NCBI GenBank assembly: GCA_010365115.1 | Contig: JAAFGX010000006.1 | Location: 16,826-80,825 of the forward strand | DNA: 64,000 nt | Direction of reading: 5' to 3' | Source of the DNA: Paludibacter sp. | GTDB taxonomy: Bacteria > Bacteroidota > Bacteroidia > Bacteroidales > Paludibacteraceae | In this document: positions 53,354 through 63,489 of the stretch, piece after piece | How positions within the stretch are numbered: position 1 is the first letter of the stretch | How the letters are laid out: every line of letters begins with the position of its first letter | Notes under the pieces: model-generated | What the model was told of the DNA's origin: nothing | The model's input: the letters and a program-made list of their open reading frames with translations, nothing else | Database searches by the model: none | Program-made: the position numbers and the translations under genes

Positions 53354-54079
53354 ATGCCATATAGAAGACTACCGAATACCGATCAAGCTCGTTTACGCTC
53401 TTTGAGAATTGCGATTCAACAATCAGACAAACAAAGTTTTGGTGATTTAATCGTATCCTATAAAACGATTCATGAAGCAAAAACCTACCTGGGCATTTTC
53501 GAAAAACAACTTAATCAATACCAACAAACCCTTGAGAGTCAGGTTTCGGCTAATAAACGATATCAACAAATTGTTCATAATGCCCGATTGTATATCTCTC
53601 ATTTTATTCAGGTTTTCAATCTTTCTGTAATTCGTGGCGATATAAAAAAAGACCACAAACTGTTTTATCAATTAGACCCTAATGTTCATAATGTTCCCGA
53701 TTTAAGTACTGAAGCTGCTTTACTTCATTGGGGAAAATGCATTATAGATGGTGAAAATGAGCGAATTAGGAATGGAGGTTTGCCCATTTATAATCCAGCA
53801 ATTGCTAAAGTAAAAGTACATTACGAAGTTTTTAAAGAATATAAATCTACCCAAAAAATTTATCAAAATACGACCAACAGAAATTGGGAAGAGTTAGATA
53901 ATTTACGCCATAAAGGTGATGAAATAATTTTGGATATTTGGAATCAGATAGAAGTAAAATTCAAAGATGAAAAACCGTTTACTAAACTAACTAAATGTCA
54001 GTTGTTTGGATTGGTTTATTATTATCGCAAAGGGGAAAAGACGTTGACCAAGGAGGATGACATAATCACTGAAAATTAA
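53354..54079 (+). CDS. Conserved hypothetical protein, helical
   Basis: The 241-aa product has no signal or membrane segment. It is largely alpha-helical (AIQQSDKQSFGDLIVSYKTI; FEKQLNQYQQTLESQVSANK), with a conserved-looking NARLYISHFIQVFNLSVIRG. Not recognised by family. Its stop is separated by only a few bases from the convergent cyclo-ligase gene's stop. Confidence 0.6.
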   Translation: MPYRRLPNTDQARLRSLRIAIQQSDKQSFGDLIVSYKTIHEAKTYLGIFEKQLNQYQQTLESQVSANKRYQQIVHNARLYISHFIQVFNLSVIRGDIKKDHKLFYQLDPNVHNVPDLSTEAALLHWGKCIIDGENERIRNGGLPIYNPAIAKVKVHYEVFKEYKSTQKIYQNTTNRNWEELDNLRHKGDEIILDIWNQIEVKFKDEKPFTKLTKCQLFGLVYYYRKGEKTLTKEDDIITEN

Positions 54080-54080
54080 T

Positions 54081-54677
54081 TTAATCAATAATTTGCTTTG
54101 GAGTAATTAACTTATTCATTTTCATGTCGTGCAATGAAAACGGAATATTTTCAAGAAGCTGAAAATCAAAACAAACACCAATTTTTATAGATTCATTATT
54201 AGAAAAAAAACGATCATAATATCCTTTCCCACGACCTAACCTATTTTTTCTCAGATCGAATGCAATTCCAGGTACAATTACCAAATCAATCTTTCCCGCA
54301 AAGCACTCCGACGAATCAGGTTCCATGATTCCATGACACCCTTCCAACATTGGTTCAATTCTCGAAAATGGTTTTATAATCATACTATCATCGGCCACAG
54401 ATGGAAGAAAAAAATGTTTTTTAGTATGCCATTTTTCAATAAACTTATGAGTAGGTAATTCATCAGGTAACGACCAGTAAATAAATATGTTTTGTGCATT
54501 TTTGAACTCAGGAAGTAATTCTAAATTTGTAAATACACGGTCAGCTTGAGCTTGTTTTTGGGATGGAGTTAAACTGTTTTTTAATTCCCTGATTTGCTGT
54601 CGGACTACTTTCTTTTGAGCAATTATTTCTTCTAACATAAATTCCTTATTAGTAATTTTTGTTTTGTAGTAAGCCAT
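54081..54677 (-). CDS. 5-formyltetrahydrofolate cyclo-ligase
   Basis: Converts 5-formyl-THF to 5,10-methenyl-THF with ATP. The signature LGRGKGYYDRFF lies near the C-terminus; FIYWSLPDELPTHKFI and LVIVPGIAFDLRKNRLG are also typical. Starting at 54677 it has 198 aa; the ATG at 54638 (MLEEIIAQKK) gives 185 aa and fits the usual family N-terminus. The gene begins 7 nt after the DUF4294 gene in the longer version, so both starts are plausible. Confidence 0.9.
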   Translation of the reverse strand: MAYYKTKITNKEFMLEEIIAQKKVVRQQIRELKNSLTPSQKQAQADRVFTNLELLPEFKNAQNIFIYWSLPDELPTHKFIEKWHTKKHFFLPSVADDSMIIKPFSRIEPMLEGCHGIMEPDSSECFAGKIDLVIVPGIAFDLRKNRLGRGKGYYDRFFSNNESIKIGVCFDFQLLENIPFSLHDMKMNKLITPKQIID

Positions 54678-54684
54678 TTAATTT

Positions 54685-55293
54685 CTAAAGTTGTCCAGCT
54701 TCCACCAGTAAAATCACTCTTTCAGTCATTTTGTCTTTATCGGATGCATCATAACCTGTTTTCAAGTTGGACCCAAAAACCAATGCAATTCCTTGCCAGA
54801 AAAATGCAGAAATACTTCCTTTATAAGCTTTAATTAATTCAAAAGAGGATTTATCGCACTCACGATCAACTAATTTCAGTAATAATCTTCCTTGACTGGT
54901 GGTCATTTTTCTAAAATCAGGTTCGTACTTTTTAAAAACTTCCTTCTCAACTTGATTTAAGTATTTTTTTCGGGTTTTATCGTTTGGCATATCTGCCATT
55001 TTGTAATTAATTTGCGATAATTCACTGGCAACCAATTTTGCATACGGAAGTGTTTTTTTTACATCCCTTACCGTACGCCAAAAAAACTCTTCCTGAGCTT
55101 TATTCTTAAAATTTTTACGAGGAAAAACCCAAATATCATGAAGATAAGCAAGCAAAACGGTATCATTCCCGTTTATTTGAATCATTAGACGAGCACCGCC
55201 CGGAGGAATGTATTCATTCTTGCTTTGTGCATATGTGTCTGAATATACAGCAGATAACAGTGTTGCAATTAATATTACCATTAATTTTTTCAT
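54685..55293 (-). CDS. DUF4294 family secreted protein
   Basis: Signal peptide (1-22) followed by a DUF4294-like region: VLLAYLHDIWVFPRKNFKNK, FFWRTVRDVKKTLPYAKLVA and LLKLVDRECDKSSFELIKAY, ending FFWQGIALVFGSNLKTGYDA. The family is restricted to Bacteroidetes and often precedes a cyclo-ligase or peptidase gene. Function unknown. Length 202 aa, full. Directly upstream of the cyclo-ligase gene (7-nt gap), so cotranscribed. Confidence 0.85.
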   Translation of the reverse strand: MKKLMVILIATLLSAVYSDTYAQSKNEYIPPGGARLMIQINGNDTVLLAYLHDIWVFPRKNFKNKAQEEFFWRTVRDVKKTLPYAKLVASELSQINYKMADMPNDKTRKKYLNQVEKEVFKKYEPDFRKMTTSQGRLLLKLVDRECDKSSFELIKAYKGSISAFFWQGIALVFGSNLKTGYDASDKDKMTERVILLVEAGQL

Positions 55294-55468
55294 CGATGCA
55301 AAATTAAATAATTAATCATACTGATTGAAATAATTCAACAATATTTATTCCAATTGAAAGTTTTTTTTAAATAATTGTTGTTAATTCAAGCTTTTTTTAT
55401 ATTTTTGACAACAAAGTTAAGAAATGAGTTTTTTATTGAAAAATGTCCTCTCCAGAAACCATTAAACT

Positions 55469-56290
55469 ATGAAAAAAGCAATATTGATTTTGATATATAC
55501 TTTTATATCAAATGTTGTTTTCGGACAAATAGCAAATATCATTCCAACTTCAAGTTCCATTGCACATACCTCAGTATCAGATATCCGCAATTGGTCTGGA
55601 TTCAACAATCCTGCCATGTTGGGTTATATTGAACAATCTGAAATTGGCATTCATTATGAGAACCGATATTTGCTTTCCGAACTTTCTACAAAAAGTGTAC
55701 AATTAGGGATCTCCACCAATGCTATTAATGCAGGACTTTCATACTCCTATTTTGGTTATTCGCTCTATCATGAAATGATGGTTGGTTTAGGATTTGCCCG
55801 TAACTTCTCAGACAAATTTGCAATGGGAGTTCAATTTAATTATTACACAGCATTTTTTACAGCTTCCAATTCCTATCGCGGAGCTTTATTACCTCAACTT
55901 GGATTATCCGTTCGCCTTTCTCCTACATTTAGTATCGGTTTTCATTCGTTCAATCCTTTTCAAACCAATATTAATACCGAATATGTATTAAAACGTATAC
56001 CTTCTGTTTTTAGTTTAGGAACTGAATATAATTTTGCTCCGGAGTTGGTTTGGCGCACTCAGGTAGATAAGGAAATGAGTAGTAATTATCGGTTTGCTAC
56101 CGGATTTGAATATCAAATGTTAGAACGGCTATCCATAAAGCTGGGAGCTTATGGTTCCGATTATTTGGTTCCTTGTTTGGGGTTTGGGTTCAATAGCGGT
56201 AGTTTTTTACTAGATTTTAATTGCGAATTGCATCCATTACTTGGTTTAAATACAATGGCAGCTGTAAAATATAAATTTAATTCCCGCTGA
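55469..56290 (+). CDS. PorV/FadL-like outer-membrane protein
   Basis: Signal peptide (1-19) then a beta-strand-rich barrel: SDIRNWSGFNNPAMLGYIEQ is the helical N-terminal segment typical of the PorV/PorQ/FadL group. GLGFARNFSDKFAMGVQFNY and TFSIGFHSFNPFQTN follow; the C-terminus NTMAAVKYKFNSR is the last strand. Length 273 aa. It precedes by 42 nt the HHH-domain protein, suggesting an operon. The family member cannot be fixed. Confidence 0.65.
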   Translation: MKKAILILIYTFISNVVFGQIANIIPTSSSIAHTSVSDIRNWSGFNNPAMLGYIEQSEIGIHYENRYLLSELSTKSVQLGISTNAINAGLSYSYFGYSLYHEMMVGLGFARNFSDKFAMGVQFNYYTAFFTASNSYRGALLPQLGLSVRLSPTFSIGFHSFNPFQTNINTEYVLKRIPSVFSLGTEYNFAPELVWRTQVDKEMSSNYRFATGFEYQMLERLSIKLGAYGSDYLVPCLGFGFNSGSFLLDFNCELHPLLGLNTMAAVKYKFNSR

Positions 56291-56332
56291 TAACGCTGAT
56301 TAACGCAAAATAAAAGATAAAACAAGCTTTTT

Positions 56333-58399
56333 GTGAAACAAATTATCAGTTATATTATTTTTTTCGTTATTTGCACTTATACTTTAAGAGCTCAGGATGC
56401 CGTTTCCACAACCGAACAGCTTATTGCTGATATTTTTGAACAATACACTGCCGAAACCGATGATGCTATTGATTACGATACTTTTTATGAGGAACTGGTA
56501 ATTTTATCACAAAATCCAATTAATTTGAATCTAACAAAACGAGAAGAATTGGAACATTTACCATTTTTGTCAGATAGTCAGATCGAAAATATACTTACCT
56601 ATGTTTATAAATTTGGAGCATTGCGAACTGTTTATGAATTGCAATTGATCGATGGATTAGACATGACTGATATCCGGAGGATGTTGCCTTTTGTTATCAT
56701 TGGTGAATCGACAGATTATCAAAAGAAGATGTATGTGCAGGATTTATTACGCTATGGAAAAAATGAATTGTTTTTCCGCTTGGATAAAGGACTTGAAACA
56801 AAGGAAGGTTATCGGTTTTTGCCCGAAGAAGATGAAAATGGACTGGTAACCAATTCAAAAAATTATTTGGGAAATGCATTTTATCATTCGTTGAAATACA
56901 GGTTTCATTTTAAAGATCGGGTTTTGTTTGGTTTTACTGCCGAAAAAGATGCAGGAGAACAATTTTGGGGAACAACAAACAAAGGATATGATTTTTATTC
57001 AGCTCATGCTCAATTGAATGATTTCGGTAAATTTAAAACCATTGTGCTGGGCGATTTCCGTGCTAATTTTGGTCAGGGATTGGTGCTTCGACCCGAATTT
57101 GGAATGGGAAAATCGTCGTATGTGTTGAATGTATCCCCACGCAATTCAGGATTGAAAAAGTATAGTTCTACCGACGAATATAATTTTTTTAGAGGCGGTG
57201 GAGCAACCCTTAGAGTTGGTAAATTGGATATTTCAGCTTTTTATTCAAATAAAATAATTGATGGAGATACAGTGAACGGAGCTTTTTCGAGCATTTACAA
57301 AACCGGATTACATCGCACACCATCTGAATTTAATAAGAAACATACCGTGAACCAACAAGTTATGGGTGGAAATGCCACGTTTACACATTCTAACTTTCAG
57401 GTAGGATTTACAGTAGTTCATACTATATTTGATAATAAGTTGGAACCGGACAAATCGGTGTATAATTATTTTTATTTTTCGGGCGATAAGCAAACAACCG
57501 GCGGCGTAAATTACCGAATGCGATGGCACAAACTGAATATTTTTGGTGAAACGTCAATGACGGATAATGGGGCGATGGCAACTTTGAATGGATTTAATTT
57601 CACGCCTTTGTCGCAAGTCAATCTGGTGGTATTGCATCGTTATTTTTCGCCAGAATATGATACCTTTTATGCTACAGCTTTTTCGGAATCATCCCGAATA
57701 AATAACGAAACAGGTTTGTATCTTGGAGCAGAAATTCGTCCGGTTCGCAAATGGAAAATTGCAGCTTATGCGGATAGTTATAGGTTTCAATGGCCAAAAT
57801 TTGGAGTGGATGCTCCATCGTTAGGAACAGATTATTTATTACAAGTCGATTTTGCTGCACAGCGAAATATAAATATGTTTTGGCGATTTAAATACGAAGA
57901 GAAACAAGACAATTTTTCGGGATCACAAGCTATTATGCCCGAGATTGTTCCCAATAAAAAGGCTTCTTTACGATACAATCTGACCTATTATTTTGGAAAT
58001 TTTAGTTTTAAAAATGTGATTGAAGGGAATTTATTTCAACAAGCGGAAACTAATTGGACGTATGGCATTATAGCTTCGCAGGATCTGAGTTATAAGTTTT
58101 CACGCATTCCAATGAAAATGGATTTTAGGGTTCAGTTTTTCGATGCTGTGAATTATGAAAATCGCTTTTACTCCTATGAAAAAGATGTGTTGTACGCTTT
58201 TTCAATCCCTATGTATTACGGTCAGGGAAGTCGTTATTACCTGAATTTACAATACGAATTGAATAGTAAACTATCTGTTTGGTTTAAAATTGCACAAACG
58301 GTTTATGCCGACGATCGTGAATTGTTGAGCAGTGGTAACGAAACACTTGCGGGAAACAGGAAAACGGACGTGAGATTTATGTTGAAGTGGAATTTTTAA
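56333..58399 (+). CDS. Outer-membrane barrel protein with N-terminal helix-hairpin-helix domain
   Basis: A GTG start gives a signal peptide (1-20). Residues 55-130 carry ComEA-like helix-hairpin-helix motifs (INLNLTKREELEHLPFLSDS, then LRTVYELQLIDGLDMTDIRR). The rest is a large barrel ending in an aromatic strand (KTDVRFMLKWNF). Length 688 aa. Such fusions are found throughout Bacteroidetes, without a known role; a link to DNA uptake is speculative. Confidence 0.75.
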   Translation: MKQIISYIIFFVICTYTLRAQDAVSTTEQLIADIFEQYTAETDDAIDYDTFYEELVILSQNPINLNLTKREELEHLPFLSDSQIENILTYVYKFGALRTVYELQLIDGLDMTDIRRMLPFVIIGESTDYQKKMYVQDLLRYGKNELFFRLDKGLETKEGYRFLPEEDENGLVTNSKNYLGNAFYHSLKYRFHFKDRVLFGFTAEKDAGEQFWGTTNKGYDFYSAHAQLNDFGKFKTIVLGDFRANFGQGLVLRPEFGMGKSSYVLNVSPRNSGLKKYSSTDEYNFFRGGGATLRVGKLDISAFYSNKIIDGDTVNGAFSSIYKTGLHRTPSEFNKKHTVNQQVMGGNATFTHSNFQVGFTVVHTIFDNKLEPDKSVYNYFYFSGDKQTTGGVNYRMRWHKLNIFGETSMTDNGAMATLNGFNFTPLSQVNLVVLHRYFSPEYDTFYATAFSESSRINNETGLYLGAEIRPVRKWKIAAYADSYRFQWPKFGVDAPSLGTDYLLQVDFAAQRNINMFWRFKYEEKQDNFSGSQAIMPEIVPNKKASLRYNLTYYFGNFSFKNVIEGNLFQQAETNWTYGIIASQDLSYKFSRIPMKMDFRVQFFDAVNYENRFYSYEKDVLYAFSIPMYYGQGSRYYLNLQYELNSKLSVWFKIAQTVYADDRELLSSGNETLAGNRKTDVRFMLKWNF

Positions 58400-58724
58400 A
58401 GAAAGATTTATTTTCAGCTTAATTCAAAAACGAACTACAAAAGTCTCAATAGAATACCTTAAATTCCAACATTTCAATGTAATATAGAATTGAAATCACA
58501 GAAATTTTGAAAAGAATTTTCCTACTATAATCTACTATAGTGGTTCAAGATTATTAGAAAAAAGAATTAAATACCCATGGAGATGGGAGTTTGTTTTTAG
58601 CAATAAATGACATATTTCCTATAATATTTGACATACTATCAAATATATAGCAAAAATTGCCATCTCTACATTGCAATTTTGGAATATTGCTGTATCTTTG
58701 TAACGTTATTTAGCCCGAAGACAA
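58400..58724. other. Intergenic region before the acetate operon
   Basis: Contains short stretches of repeated AT-rich sequence (e.g. TATAATCTACTATAGTGG near 58526, partly palindromic) and the pta promoter. No gene. Confidence 0.4.
58671..58700 (+). promoter_or_regulatory. Promoter of the pta-3HCDH-ackA operon
   Basis: TTG (58671-58673), 19 nt, then TATCTTTG (58693-58700). This leaves a leader of about 115 nt before pta. Confidence 0.65.
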
Positions 58725-58820
58725 TTGCCTCTCGCAGATACAGCAAATTTTGGAATTAATAAAATTCCCAAAACCATTTCTGGAATTTGGGATTACACAC
58801 ACTCAAAATATCTTAACAAG

Positions 58821-59822
58821 ATGGATTTATTAGAAAAAATTATGGCACGTGCCAAGGCGAATTTGCAGCGAATTGTATTGCCAGAAGGAACTGAAATCCG
58901 CACTTTGAAAGCGGCAGATATTATTTTAAAAGAAAAAGCAGCCAAACTTATTCTCATTGGAAACGAACAGGAAATAGAAAAACTGGCAGTTGAAAATAAG
59001 TTAACGAGCATTTCGGAAGCAATAATTATTGATCCGGAAACAAATTCGAAAATGCCCGTTTACGCCAACTTGCTTTTTGAACTTCGCAAAAGCAAAGGAA
59101 TGACATTGGAAGAAGCAACAAAATTGGCAAAAGATCCGTTATATTTAGGATGTTTGATGATTAAAAACGGTGATGCCGATGGCGAATTGGCAGGAGCTAG
59201 AAATACAACCGGAAACGTACTTCGTCCTGCTTTTCAAATCGTAAAAACATTGCCAGGAATTAAAGTTGTGTCAGGAGCTATTTTAATGTTTACTCCTGCA
59301 TCTCAATATGGCGAAAATGGCTTGTTGGTATTTGCCGATTGTGCCGTAAATCCGAACCCAACGGCTGAAGAATTAGCACAAATAGCAATTTGTACTGCTG
59401 ATACAGCCCGTGTAATTGGCGGATTTGAACCTCGTGTGGCTATGTTGAGTTTTTCTACCAAAGGAAGTGCAAAACATGAATTGGTGGATAAAGTGGTGGA
59501 AGCTACCCGAATTGCGAAAGAAATGGCTCCGGAACTAATGATTGATGGAGAATTGCAGGCAGATGCTGCTTTGGTACCAGAAATTGGACAAAGCAAAGCA
59601 CCGGGAAGCAAAATTGCAGGACATGCCAATGTGTTGGTTTTCCCCGATTTGCAAGCTGGAAACATTGGATACAAAATGGTGGAGCGATTCTCCGGAGCAC
59701 AAGCAGTTGGTCCTATTTTGCAAGGAATGGCAGCACCCATCAATGATCTTTCGCGTGGTTGCTCGGTAGATGATATTGTAAGGATGATTACGATTACGGC
59801 AAATCAAACAATGAAAAATTAA
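58821..59822 (+). CDS. pta: Phosphate acetyltransferase
   Basis: Converts acetyl-CoA and phosphate to acetyl phosphate. The core has [75 protein letters not shown] and [19 protein letters not shown], all characteristic of Pta (not the butyryl version, which lacks the NVLRP stretch). Length 333 aa, the short Pta without the regulatory N-terminal domain. The frame is open from 58725, but ATG 58821 ([14 protein letters not shown]) is the usual start. First gene of an operon with ackA. Confidence 0.93.
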   Translation: MDLLEKIMARAKANLQRIVLPEGTEIRTLKAADIILKEKAAKLILIGNEQEIEKLAVENKLTSISEAIIIDPETNSKMPVYANLLFELRKSKGMTLEEATKLAKDPLYLGCLMIKNGDADGELAGARNTTGNVLRPAFQIVKTLPGIKVVSGAILMFTPASQYGENGLLVFADCAVNPNPTAEELAQIAICTADTARVIGGFEPRVAMLSFSTKGSAKHELVDKVVEATRIAKEMAPELMIDGELQADAALVPEIGQSKAPGSKIAGHANVLVFPDLQAGNIGYKMVERFSGAQAVGPILQGMAAPINDLSRGCSVDDIVRMITITANQTMKN

Positions 59823-59915
59823 TTCACAATTCATTATGCATAATTCATAATTGAAGAGTGCAATATGGAGATGGAATTATGCATTATAAATTATTAATTA
59901 TGCATTGAAAATATT

Positions 59916-60872
59916 ATGGCAGAAGAAATTGTTGAAGCGATTGAACGCTACGGATTGAGCAAGCGCAACCGGAAACGGACCTTGTTTTCGCGCATTGGCG
60001 TGGTGGGTTGCGGTAAAGAAGGAAGCGTAATTGCTACCACAGCAGCACTGAATGGAATGGAGGTGGTTTTTTTAGAACCTAATGAAGAAAGCATTGCGAA
60101 TGCTTTCAGCCGGATTGAAGAGAAATTCGATAAAAAGATTCAAAACTGGGGATTGACTGAGAATGAGAAGAAAGCCATGTTAAGTCGCATTACCGGAACA
60201 TCAAACTACGATGATTTTAAAGGTTGTGATTTCGTGATTGAAGCTATTCGATATAATAATCAAACGGGCGAAAGACGAATAACACATCGGAAAGAAGTAT
60301 TTACGGAATTAGAACGAGTTTTATCGCCCAGCGCAATTATTGCTTCAAATGTTTCAACAGTAATCGTTACCGATCTGGCTTCGGAACTGGAGCATACCGA
60401 TCGTTGCATCGGTTTGCATTTTTTGTCAAATGTTCCTGATTCCCAAATTATTGAAATTGTTCCAGGACTAAATACTTCAAATGAAACATACGATAAAGTC
60501 TGTCAATTTGCCAAATTGATAAATCATCAATATATACCTGTAATGGAATCTTCGGGATTAGTAAGCATTCGACTGTTTCTAATTCAGTTGAATGAAGCGT
60601 GTGGTATTTTGATGGAAGGCATTTCCAGCGTGGAGGATATTGATCGGGTATTAACTATTGGTTTTGGTCACCGGCAGGGAGTTTTCCGTACTGCCGACCA
60701 AATGGGAATTGAAAAAATCGTTCGGTTGCTCGAAAATCTTTGGGAAGAATACGGTAGCATAAAATACAAACCATCACCCGTATTATTAAGACTTTTCCGT
60801 GCAAAACATTTTGGAATTAGCACGAACAAAGGTTTTTATACCTACGATGAGTTTGGAAATATAATCAAATAA
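59916..60872 (+). CDS. 3-hydroxyacyl-CoA dehydrogenase family protein
   Basis: The NAD-binding domain carries IGVVGCGKEGSVIATTAALN (GxGxxG) and FLEPNEE; GCDFVIEAIRYNNQ and ASNVSTVIVTDLA (catalytic Ser region) follow, with LHFLSNVPDSQIIEIVPG containing the catalytic His. The C-terminal dimerisation domain ends at GFYTYDEFGNIIK. Length 318 aa. It oxidises 3-hydroxyacyl-CoA to 3-ketoacyl-CoA, as in butyrate fermentation or beta-oxidation. It stands 93 nt after pta and 14 nt before ackA, so it belongs to that operon. An extra 25-residue N-terminal segment precedes the Rossmann fold. Confidence 0.9.
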   Translation: MAEEIVEAIERYGLSKRNRKRTLFSRIGVVGCGKEGSVIATTAALNGMEVVFLEPNEESIANAFSRIEEKFDKKIQNWGLTENEKKAMLSRITGTSNYDDFKGCDFVIEAIRYNNQTGERRITHRKEVFTELERVLSPSAIIASNVSTVIVTDLASELEHTDRCIGLHFLSNVPDSQIIEIVPGLNTSNETYDKVCQFAKLINHQYIPVMESSGLVSIRLFLIQLNEACGILMEGISSVEDIDRVLTIGFGHRQGVFRTADQMGIEKIVRLLENLWEEYGSIKYKPSPVLLRLFRAKHFGISTNKGFYTYDEFGNIIK

Positions 60873-60886
60873 AGAGGAGCAAAAAC

Positions 60887-62089
60887 ATGAAGATATTAGT
60901 TTTGAACTGTGGAAGTTCATCTGTAAAATACAAATTATTAGATATGGCAACCAATGAAGAATTGGGAACCGGAGGCGTTGAAAAAATAGGAATGAAAGGT
61001 TCATTTCTAAAACATGTTCGCAAGGATGGTCAAAAGGTGATTCTGAGAGGTGAAATTTTGGAACATCAAATTGCCATTGAATATATTTTAGGAGTTTTAA
61101 CCAGTGCCAAACATGGCGCCATTGAATCGTTGGAAGAAATAAATGCTGTTGGACATCGGGTGGTACACGGAGGTGAAAAATTCAACTCCAGCGTTTTGAT
61201 TACCGAAGAAGTAATTCAGAAAATAGTGGAATGTATCGATATTGCGCCATTACACAATCCACCAAATTTAGCGGGTATTTATGCCATAAATGAATTGTTG
61301 CCTTCTGTGCCTCAGGTAGCGGTTTTTGATACTGCATTTCACCAGACAATGCCTGAATATGCCTACATGTATGGAATTCCGTATTCTTTATACACTAAAT
61401 ATGGAATCCGTCGTTATGGTTTCCACGGTACAAGCCATCGTTATGTATCAAAACGTGCCTGCGAATTTTTGGGATTGGATTATAAGAAAACAAAATTGAT
61501 TACTGCTCATATTGGCAATGGAGCTTCGGTTTGTGCTGTAAAAAATGGAGTCTCTGTTGATACTTCAATGGGCTTCACACCAGTAGAAGGCTTAATGATG
61601 GGAACCCGTTCGGGTGATATTGACCTGGGCGTGGTTACTTTTTTGATGGAAAAAGAAATGATAGGAGCAGCTGCTGTTTCTACATTGTTTAATAAACACA
61701 GCGGAGTATTGGGTGTTTCTGGAATTTCATCGGATATGCGCGATATTGAAAACGCTATTGCTGATGGAAACGAACGTGCTAAACTGGCGTTGGATATGTA
61801 CGAATACCGTATTAAAAAATACATCGGATCTTATGCAGCAGCTTTAGAAGGACCCGACGTAATTGTATTTACAGGTGGAGTGGGAGAGAACCAAACAGGT
61901 ACTCGCCAGAAAGTGTGCGAAAGTTTAGCTTTTATGGGCGTAGAAATCGATAATGAGTTAAATGCGACATCGCGCGGTAAAGAAGTGGATCTCAGTAAAC
62001 CAAATTCGAAAGTAAAAGTGGTGGTTATTCCAACCGACGAAGAATATATGATCGCTTCGGATACGTTGGAAATTCTTCAAAAATTGTAA
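60887..62089 (+). CDS. ackA: Acetate kinase
   Basis: Makes ATP from acetyl phosphate, completing the Pta-AckA route. Signatures: MKILVLNCGSSSVKYKLLD, GHRVVHGGEKF, FDTAFHQTMPEYAYMY, RRYGFHGTSHRYV, HIGNGASVCAV and the GVGENQ near 334. Length 400 aa, full. Butyrate kinase is excluded by the GFHGTSH and N-terminal motifs. ATG at 60887, 14 nt after the 3-hydroxyacyl-CoA dehydrogenase. A terminator follows at 62112. Confidence 0.97.
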   Translation: MKILVLNCGSSSVKYKLLDMATNEELGTGGVEKIGMKGSFLKHVRKDGQKVILRGEILEHQIAIEYILGVLTSAKHGAIESLEEINAVGHRVVHGGEKFNSSVLITEEVIQKIVECIDIAPLHNPPNLAGIYAINELLPSVPQVAVFDTAFHQTMPEYAYMYGIPYSLYTKYGIRRYGFHGTSHRYVSKRACEFLGLDYKKTKLITAHIGNGASVCAVKNGVSVDTSMGFTPVEGLMMGTRSGDIDLGVVTFLMEKEMIGAAAVSTLFNKHSGVLGVSGISSDMRDIENAIADGNERAKLALDMYEYRIKKYIGSYAAALEGPDVIVFTGGVGENQTGTRQKVCESLAFMGVEIDNELNATSRGKEVDLSKPNSKVKVVVIPTDEEYMIASDTLEILQKL

Positions 62090-62111
62090 AAGTAAAATTA
62101 TTATCTATACA

Positions 62112-62145
62112 AAACGCCTTTCACTTTAGAGTGTCGGGCGTTTTT
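62112..62145 (+). terminator. Terminator of the acetate operon
   Basis: AAACGCC (62112-62118) pairs with GGCGTTT (62137-62143), followed by Ts, 22 nt after ackA. Central CACTTTAGAGTG forms a second hairpin. Confidence 0.85.
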
Positions 62146-62709
62146 CATAAAACTAAGAAATTTGAATTAATTCGAAATGGCATATCCTTTTCAATAAAAA
62201 GGATTAAATTTGTCGCTTTCATTAAATTATAAATTAATGCTATTAAACCAATGTCGTTTAGTTAGCACACGGAATAAACGGAGTATGCGGACAATCACTG
62301 TTTATTAATTGTAAGATTTCAGTTACACAGTTATTTACAAATAGTGATATTCTGTATGTTCTGTGTATTCTGTGTGCTAATTCCTTATCTAAACGGCATT
62401 GGCTATTAAACTAAAATAAAAATAACCATAATAGACACAAAAGAAAAGCTTATTTAGATTATAACAATATAAGACTCAAAAATAAAACATTTACCATTAA
62501 GCCTCGAAGTTGTTGGAAAGCAAACATAGAGTCACATAGCCTTTTAGTACATCTATATGTGCTATGTATTCGAAAAAAAAACGAGGTGGCTCTAAGTTAC
62601 TAACTGATACTATGTGGTTGAAAAAAAGTGCCCTAATTTTATATTATTGTTTTTCTTCTATTGTGCCTATTGTGGTTCAAGATTAATACTAAAAAAGTAG
62701 AATTAAATT
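62146..62709. other. Intergenic region with repeat
   Basis: About 560 bp with no gene; contains the inverted repeat element at 62241-62410. Confidence 0.4.
62241..62410. repeat. 170-bp imperfect inverted-repeat element
   Basis: CCAATGTCGTTTAG at 62248 and TTAGCACACGGAATA pair with their inverted counterparts in 62367-62410 (TATTCTGTGTGCTAA and CTAAACGGCATTGG), with a 9-nt insert in the right arm. Resembles a decayed MITE. Confidence 0.6.
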
Positions 62710-63489
62710 ATGGAAATTGGAATTCTGATTGTAGGAATTGTAGCTGGAATCATGTCCGGCTTATTTGGAATTGGGGGCGGTATCATTATGGTTCCATCGC
62801 TAATTGCCTTTTTTGGTATGGATATTCTTGATGCCAATGCCGCATCGTTGGCTGCCATGTTATTACCTGTTGGTGCTTTAGGAGTAATTGCTTTTTACAA
62901 AGCCGGATTAATTCAATTGAGAAATGCACTCTGGATTTCATTGGGATTGCTTGCCGGTTCGTTTTTTGGTGCAGAAATGGCTGTTTCGGTGGATGAAAAG
63001 TTATTATCGAAATTGTATGCCGGATTTTTATTATATATTGCCATTGGTTATCTGGATATTCCGAAATTACTTCGTGGGAAAAAGAATCCAAAACCTGAAA
63101 ATCCAATTAGTGAAGAGAAAATTCTATACTCTTTTTGGCTTTTTATAGCGGTTGGACTATTTGCAGGCATATTTGCCGGTATGTTTGGCAAAGGTGGCGG
63201 TATTATTATTGTGCCCATCCTTATTAAATTTTTCCGATACGATGCCAAAGCAGCATCTGCCACTTCGTTAGCAGCACTACAGTTACCCGTTGGCTTGCCC
63301 AGTGTAATTGTGTATGCCCAGGCAGGTCATCTCAACTGGCTTTTTGCAGGACTCATGGCGTTGGGAATTGTGGTAGGCGTTTTTTTCGGTTCAAAACTAG
63401 CAATAAAACTTCCTGCTGCAGCTTTCAAAAAAGTATATGCCTTTTTCTTGTTGGGAGTAGGGGTTTATATGGTTATGAAATACTTATGA
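62710..63489 (+). CDS. TauE/SafE (TSUP) family transporter
   Basis: Eight or so membrane helices in two homologous halves. Each half has the TSUP signature: GIMSGLFGIGGGIIMVPSLI at about 16-35, and GIFAGMFGKGGGIIIVPILI at about 157-176. The family is thought to export sulphite, sulphoacetate or other organosulphur anions. Length 259 aa, full. ATG at 62710. No sulphur metabolism gene is next to it, so the substrate is unknown. Confidence 0.88.
   Translation: MEIGILIVGIVAGIMSGLFGIGGGIIMVPSLIAFFGMDILDANAASLAAMLLPVGALGVIAFYKAGLIQLRNALWISLGLLAGSFFGAEMAVSVDEKLLSKLYAGFLLYIAIGYLDIPKLLRGKKNPKPENPISEEKILYSFWLFIAVGLFAGIFAGMFGKGGGIIIVPILIKFFRYDAKAASATSLAALQLPVGLPSVIVYAQAGHLNWLFAGLMALGIVVGVFFGSKLAIKLPAAAFKKVYAFFLLGVGVYMVMKYL

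Noticed and set aside
59303..59834. Long frames on the minus strand opposite pta
   Set aside because: Pta is clearly coding on the plus strand; the opposite frames are codon-bias artefacts.
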